Assembly: GCA_964020085.1 (NCBI GenBank)
Contig: OZ026601.1
Span: 190,001-254,000 of the forward strand
Direction of reading: 5' to 3'
Source of the DNA: Micromussa lordhowensis
Taxonomy: Eukaryota > Cnidaria > Anthozoa > Scleractinia > Lobophylliidae
DNA: 64,000 nt
A program made the translations under genes and the position numbers. Shown here piece after piece: positions 62,185 to 64,000 of the stretch. Numbering within the stretch: position 1 is the stretch's first letter; each line of letters starts with the position of its first letter. The notes beneath the pieces were generated by a model. That model was not told the DNA's origin. It was given only the letters and a program-made list of their open reading frames with translations, and searched no databases.

Positions 62185-62515
62185 TAGAAGTTGTCAAGGT
62201 GATGACCAGCAAAGGCAGGAATAAGACTGTTAATTCCCATTTTTGATTTATTAATTAGTAGCTTTTGATCAGTACCACCATTTGCAGTGAGGACAATAAA
62301 TGTCATGTCAATTCCGAATTTATTTAAACTTTGATTCAGGTTTGGTAAATCAATTGAATTCATTCAAGTTACCAGTGAGATAGATTATAAGAACTTATAT
62401 TTCTTGTTTTTATATGCTCCTAATAAAATCAAACTTTTATACCCTTTTGAAACAACTATTTTTACTTCTCTGAAACCCTGGAAGAAAGTGTTTTAATTAA
62501 TGTGTTAGTTAATTT

Positions 62516-63215
62516 CCTAGTTACACTTAAGAATTACTTGTACCCACATGCACAGATATAATGAAACAACTGCAAGCTGTTCTTGACAAGTATTTTCACT
62601 TTAAATGATCAATATAAAAGTTCTCGTTAATGGTCTCCTTGTATTTCCTAGTTACACTTAAGAATTACCACTTGCATGCACAATCATAATGAAACAACTG
62701 CAACCTGTTCTTGACAAGTATTTCACTTAAAGTGATCAATATAAAAGTTCTCCTTAATGGTCTCCTTGTATTTCCCAGTTGCACTTAAGAATTACCACCT
62801 GCACTCACATGCACAATCATAATGAAACACAACTGCTATTCTTGACAAGTATTTTCACTTTTAATGATCAATAAAAATTCTCCTTAATGGTCTCTTTGTA
62901 TTTCTTGGTTACATTAAAGAATTACTACGATTATCAGTTGAGTAAGGCGAGACGAAAGTTTGTTGAAAAGTTTCAACGTTCAAATTTTGATGTTACCACG
63001 GGCAACTTTCCTTGTTTCCAATGGTAACAATGTCGTCGCCTGCAATTTCGCGCGCTTTGCTGTCATTGACGTCAAACTGGACGATTCGCCACTGGAGACG
63101 GAGCCAGTTGTCCGTGACAACAACAAAATTTGAACATCAAAACTTTTCAACGAACTTTCGTCCCGCCTTACTCAACTGATAATCGTAGTACCACATAATT
63201 CAACATAATTCAACT
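62516..63215 (+). repeat. Tandem repeat, ~128-bp unit, 3+ copies, split by a MITE
   Basis: Units begin with CCTAGTTACACTTAAGAATTA at 62516, 62647, 62774 (CCCAGTTGCAC) and 62904 (diverged). Shared blocks include TTGACAAGTATTT, GATCAATATAAAAGTTCTC and TTAATGGTCTC. The fourth unit is broken at its GAATTA by the MITE at 62925 and resumes with CCACATAATTC at 63191. Confidence 0.9.
62925..63188. mobile_element. TA-target MITE, copy 3 (264 bp)
   Basis: Perfect terminal inverted repeats CTACGATTATCAGTTGAG / CTCAACTGATAATCGTAG, continuing AAGGCG...CGCCTT; TA at 62923-62924 and 63189-63190. The neighbouring tandem units show the empty site (AAGAATTACCAC), confirming a 2-bp TA duplication. Confidence 0.95.
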
Positions 63216-63282
63216 TTCAAGAAACCTTACTTATTTAAAAAGTACTAAAAGATCTTCGTCAAATGACATGAAATAATTGTAT

Positions 63283-64000
63283 CTATAATACAATTTCACA
63301 TACTGAAATGTTTCTGACTGAACGCCGGTGAGTAACATAGAGGGGATGATCCTCAGGAAGAAAACAACCAAAGGCTTTCACAGTGTATGCAAGACTGTCA
63401 TCGATCATTATTTCTACTTCTGGGAGAAGGAAAGGTTCTACAGTCTTTTTCAGAATAACTCTGTCTGATATTGTTTTAAATTTTCACCCTGCCAGGGTTT
63501 TCAAGCCAGTGATTCGCTGGCACAATTCACCAAACGACTTGTAACATGCCTTGGGTTGTTGATCGTGCTCCTTGACAACCGATCGAGCAGGTGTCTTGGT
63601 GTAGGCTTTGCAGACTCGTGACTTTTCCTTGGCATGTTTAATCTTGGGATGGCGCCGAATCGTGGTTTCTTCTTCGTCATTTTCGCCGTTTGAACTGCAT
63701 TTGAAAATAAAGGAAAACACAAATAAGAAAGATGAAAATTAACATTCAAGAAAATTTCACAAAACCATATGGCGAGCGAGAGCATGTCTTCAATTTCTAC
63801 TGTATATCGTAGTGTAATAAACGCCACACAGGAAAATATAGACGATTCCTGAAGTCGTTTTAACTGTTTTAATCGCGTAGCCGAGTGACATACAACAAGT
63901 TCTTCCAAAGGATTCTTACCACGTGTTTTCTATCCGATTCTTACACCATGTATCATACACGAAGTGTCCCATTACACTATCCCCTCTACTACAAAGAATG
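63283..64000 (-). CDS. Unknown gene, 3' part, with in-frame TGA
   Basis: Two exons are visible: 63972-63920 (possible start ATG 63972, [16 protein letters not shown]; the frame stays open to the window edge, so the exon may begin earlier) and 63694 onward. Phase 2 joins them through a Cys codon. Exon 2 is basic and Cys-containing ([35 protein letters not shown]) and reaches TGA at 63486-63484. The same frame then stays open for 66 more codons to TAG 63283. That stretch has protein-like composition ([32 protein letters not shown]). I do not recognise the family. Either the gene ends at the TGA, or the TGA is a mutation, error or recoding site. Confidence 0.6.

Noticed and set aside
63194..63282. 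Selenoprotein SECIS element downstream of the TGA gene
   Set aside because: No ATGA...AA...GA arrangement was seen in the short 3' segment before the MITE; selenocysteine is not supported.
63463..63486. A tiny intron removing the in-frame TGA
   Set aside because: The only GT...AG pair leaves 23 nt, far below the usable minimum, and would shift the frame.

Overview
The window is animal nuclear DNA. Every recognisable gene but two is split by GT-AG introns, there are no operons, and the sequence is crowded with short inverted-repeat (MITE-like) elements, SINE pieces and a truncated LINE. Gene content, AT-rich introns and repeat families resemble an anthozoan cnidarian, most likely a stony coral; this is inference and the species cannot be read from the sequence.

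Layout. 1-4.7 kb is a nest of transposable elements: a 5'-truncated, frameshifted LINE inside an older dispersed repeat, a near-perfect 74-bp foldback and a long-TIR MITE. 5.85-6.85 kb is an intronless orphan gene. 10.65-12.83 kb is a 28-unit, 78-bp satellite whose unit can fold into a hairpin. 16.2-16.8 kb is a TA-flanked TIR element; 17.66-18.66 kb is a second intronless orphan with a myristoylation-like N terminus. 20.1-25.9 kb holds a beta-1,3-galactosyltransferase-like gene and a broken copy of its first exon. 26.9-27.8 kb is a frameshifted remnant of a secreted protein gene.

The gene-rich half starts with YbeY (minus, 29.3-32.4 kb) head-to-head with an Acl4-like RPL4 assembly chaperone (plus, 32.7-37.9 kb), both ribosome-related and only 309 bp apart. 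Then come, on the minus strand, a polypeptide GalNAc-transferase (38.9-45.0 kb), an eight-exon beta-tubulin (46.2-50.5 kb) and CIR1 (51.9-58.0 kb, with an apparent 8-nt microexon). CIR1 is head-to-head with an mpaB/Lcp-type (DUF2236) oxygenase (58.2-60.2 kb, plus). A C2H2 zinc-finger gene with a probable frameshift (61.1-62.2 kb) and the 3' part of an unknown minus-strand gene carrying an in-frame TGA (63.3-64.0 kb) complete the window.

Exon junctions were placed by hand from splice consensus, reading phase and family conservation; for all multi-exon genes listed the phases close, except for one exon of CIR1 that I could not find. The two glycosyltransferases act in the secretory pathway. CIR1 acts in the nucleus. 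The mpaB-like protein is a putative haem oxygenase with one membrane segment. Repeats give good internal evidence of transposition: three copies of a TA-target MITE, three members of a TAG...CTA family with 9-bp target duplications, and two uninterrupted paralogous sites that show the pre-insertion state.
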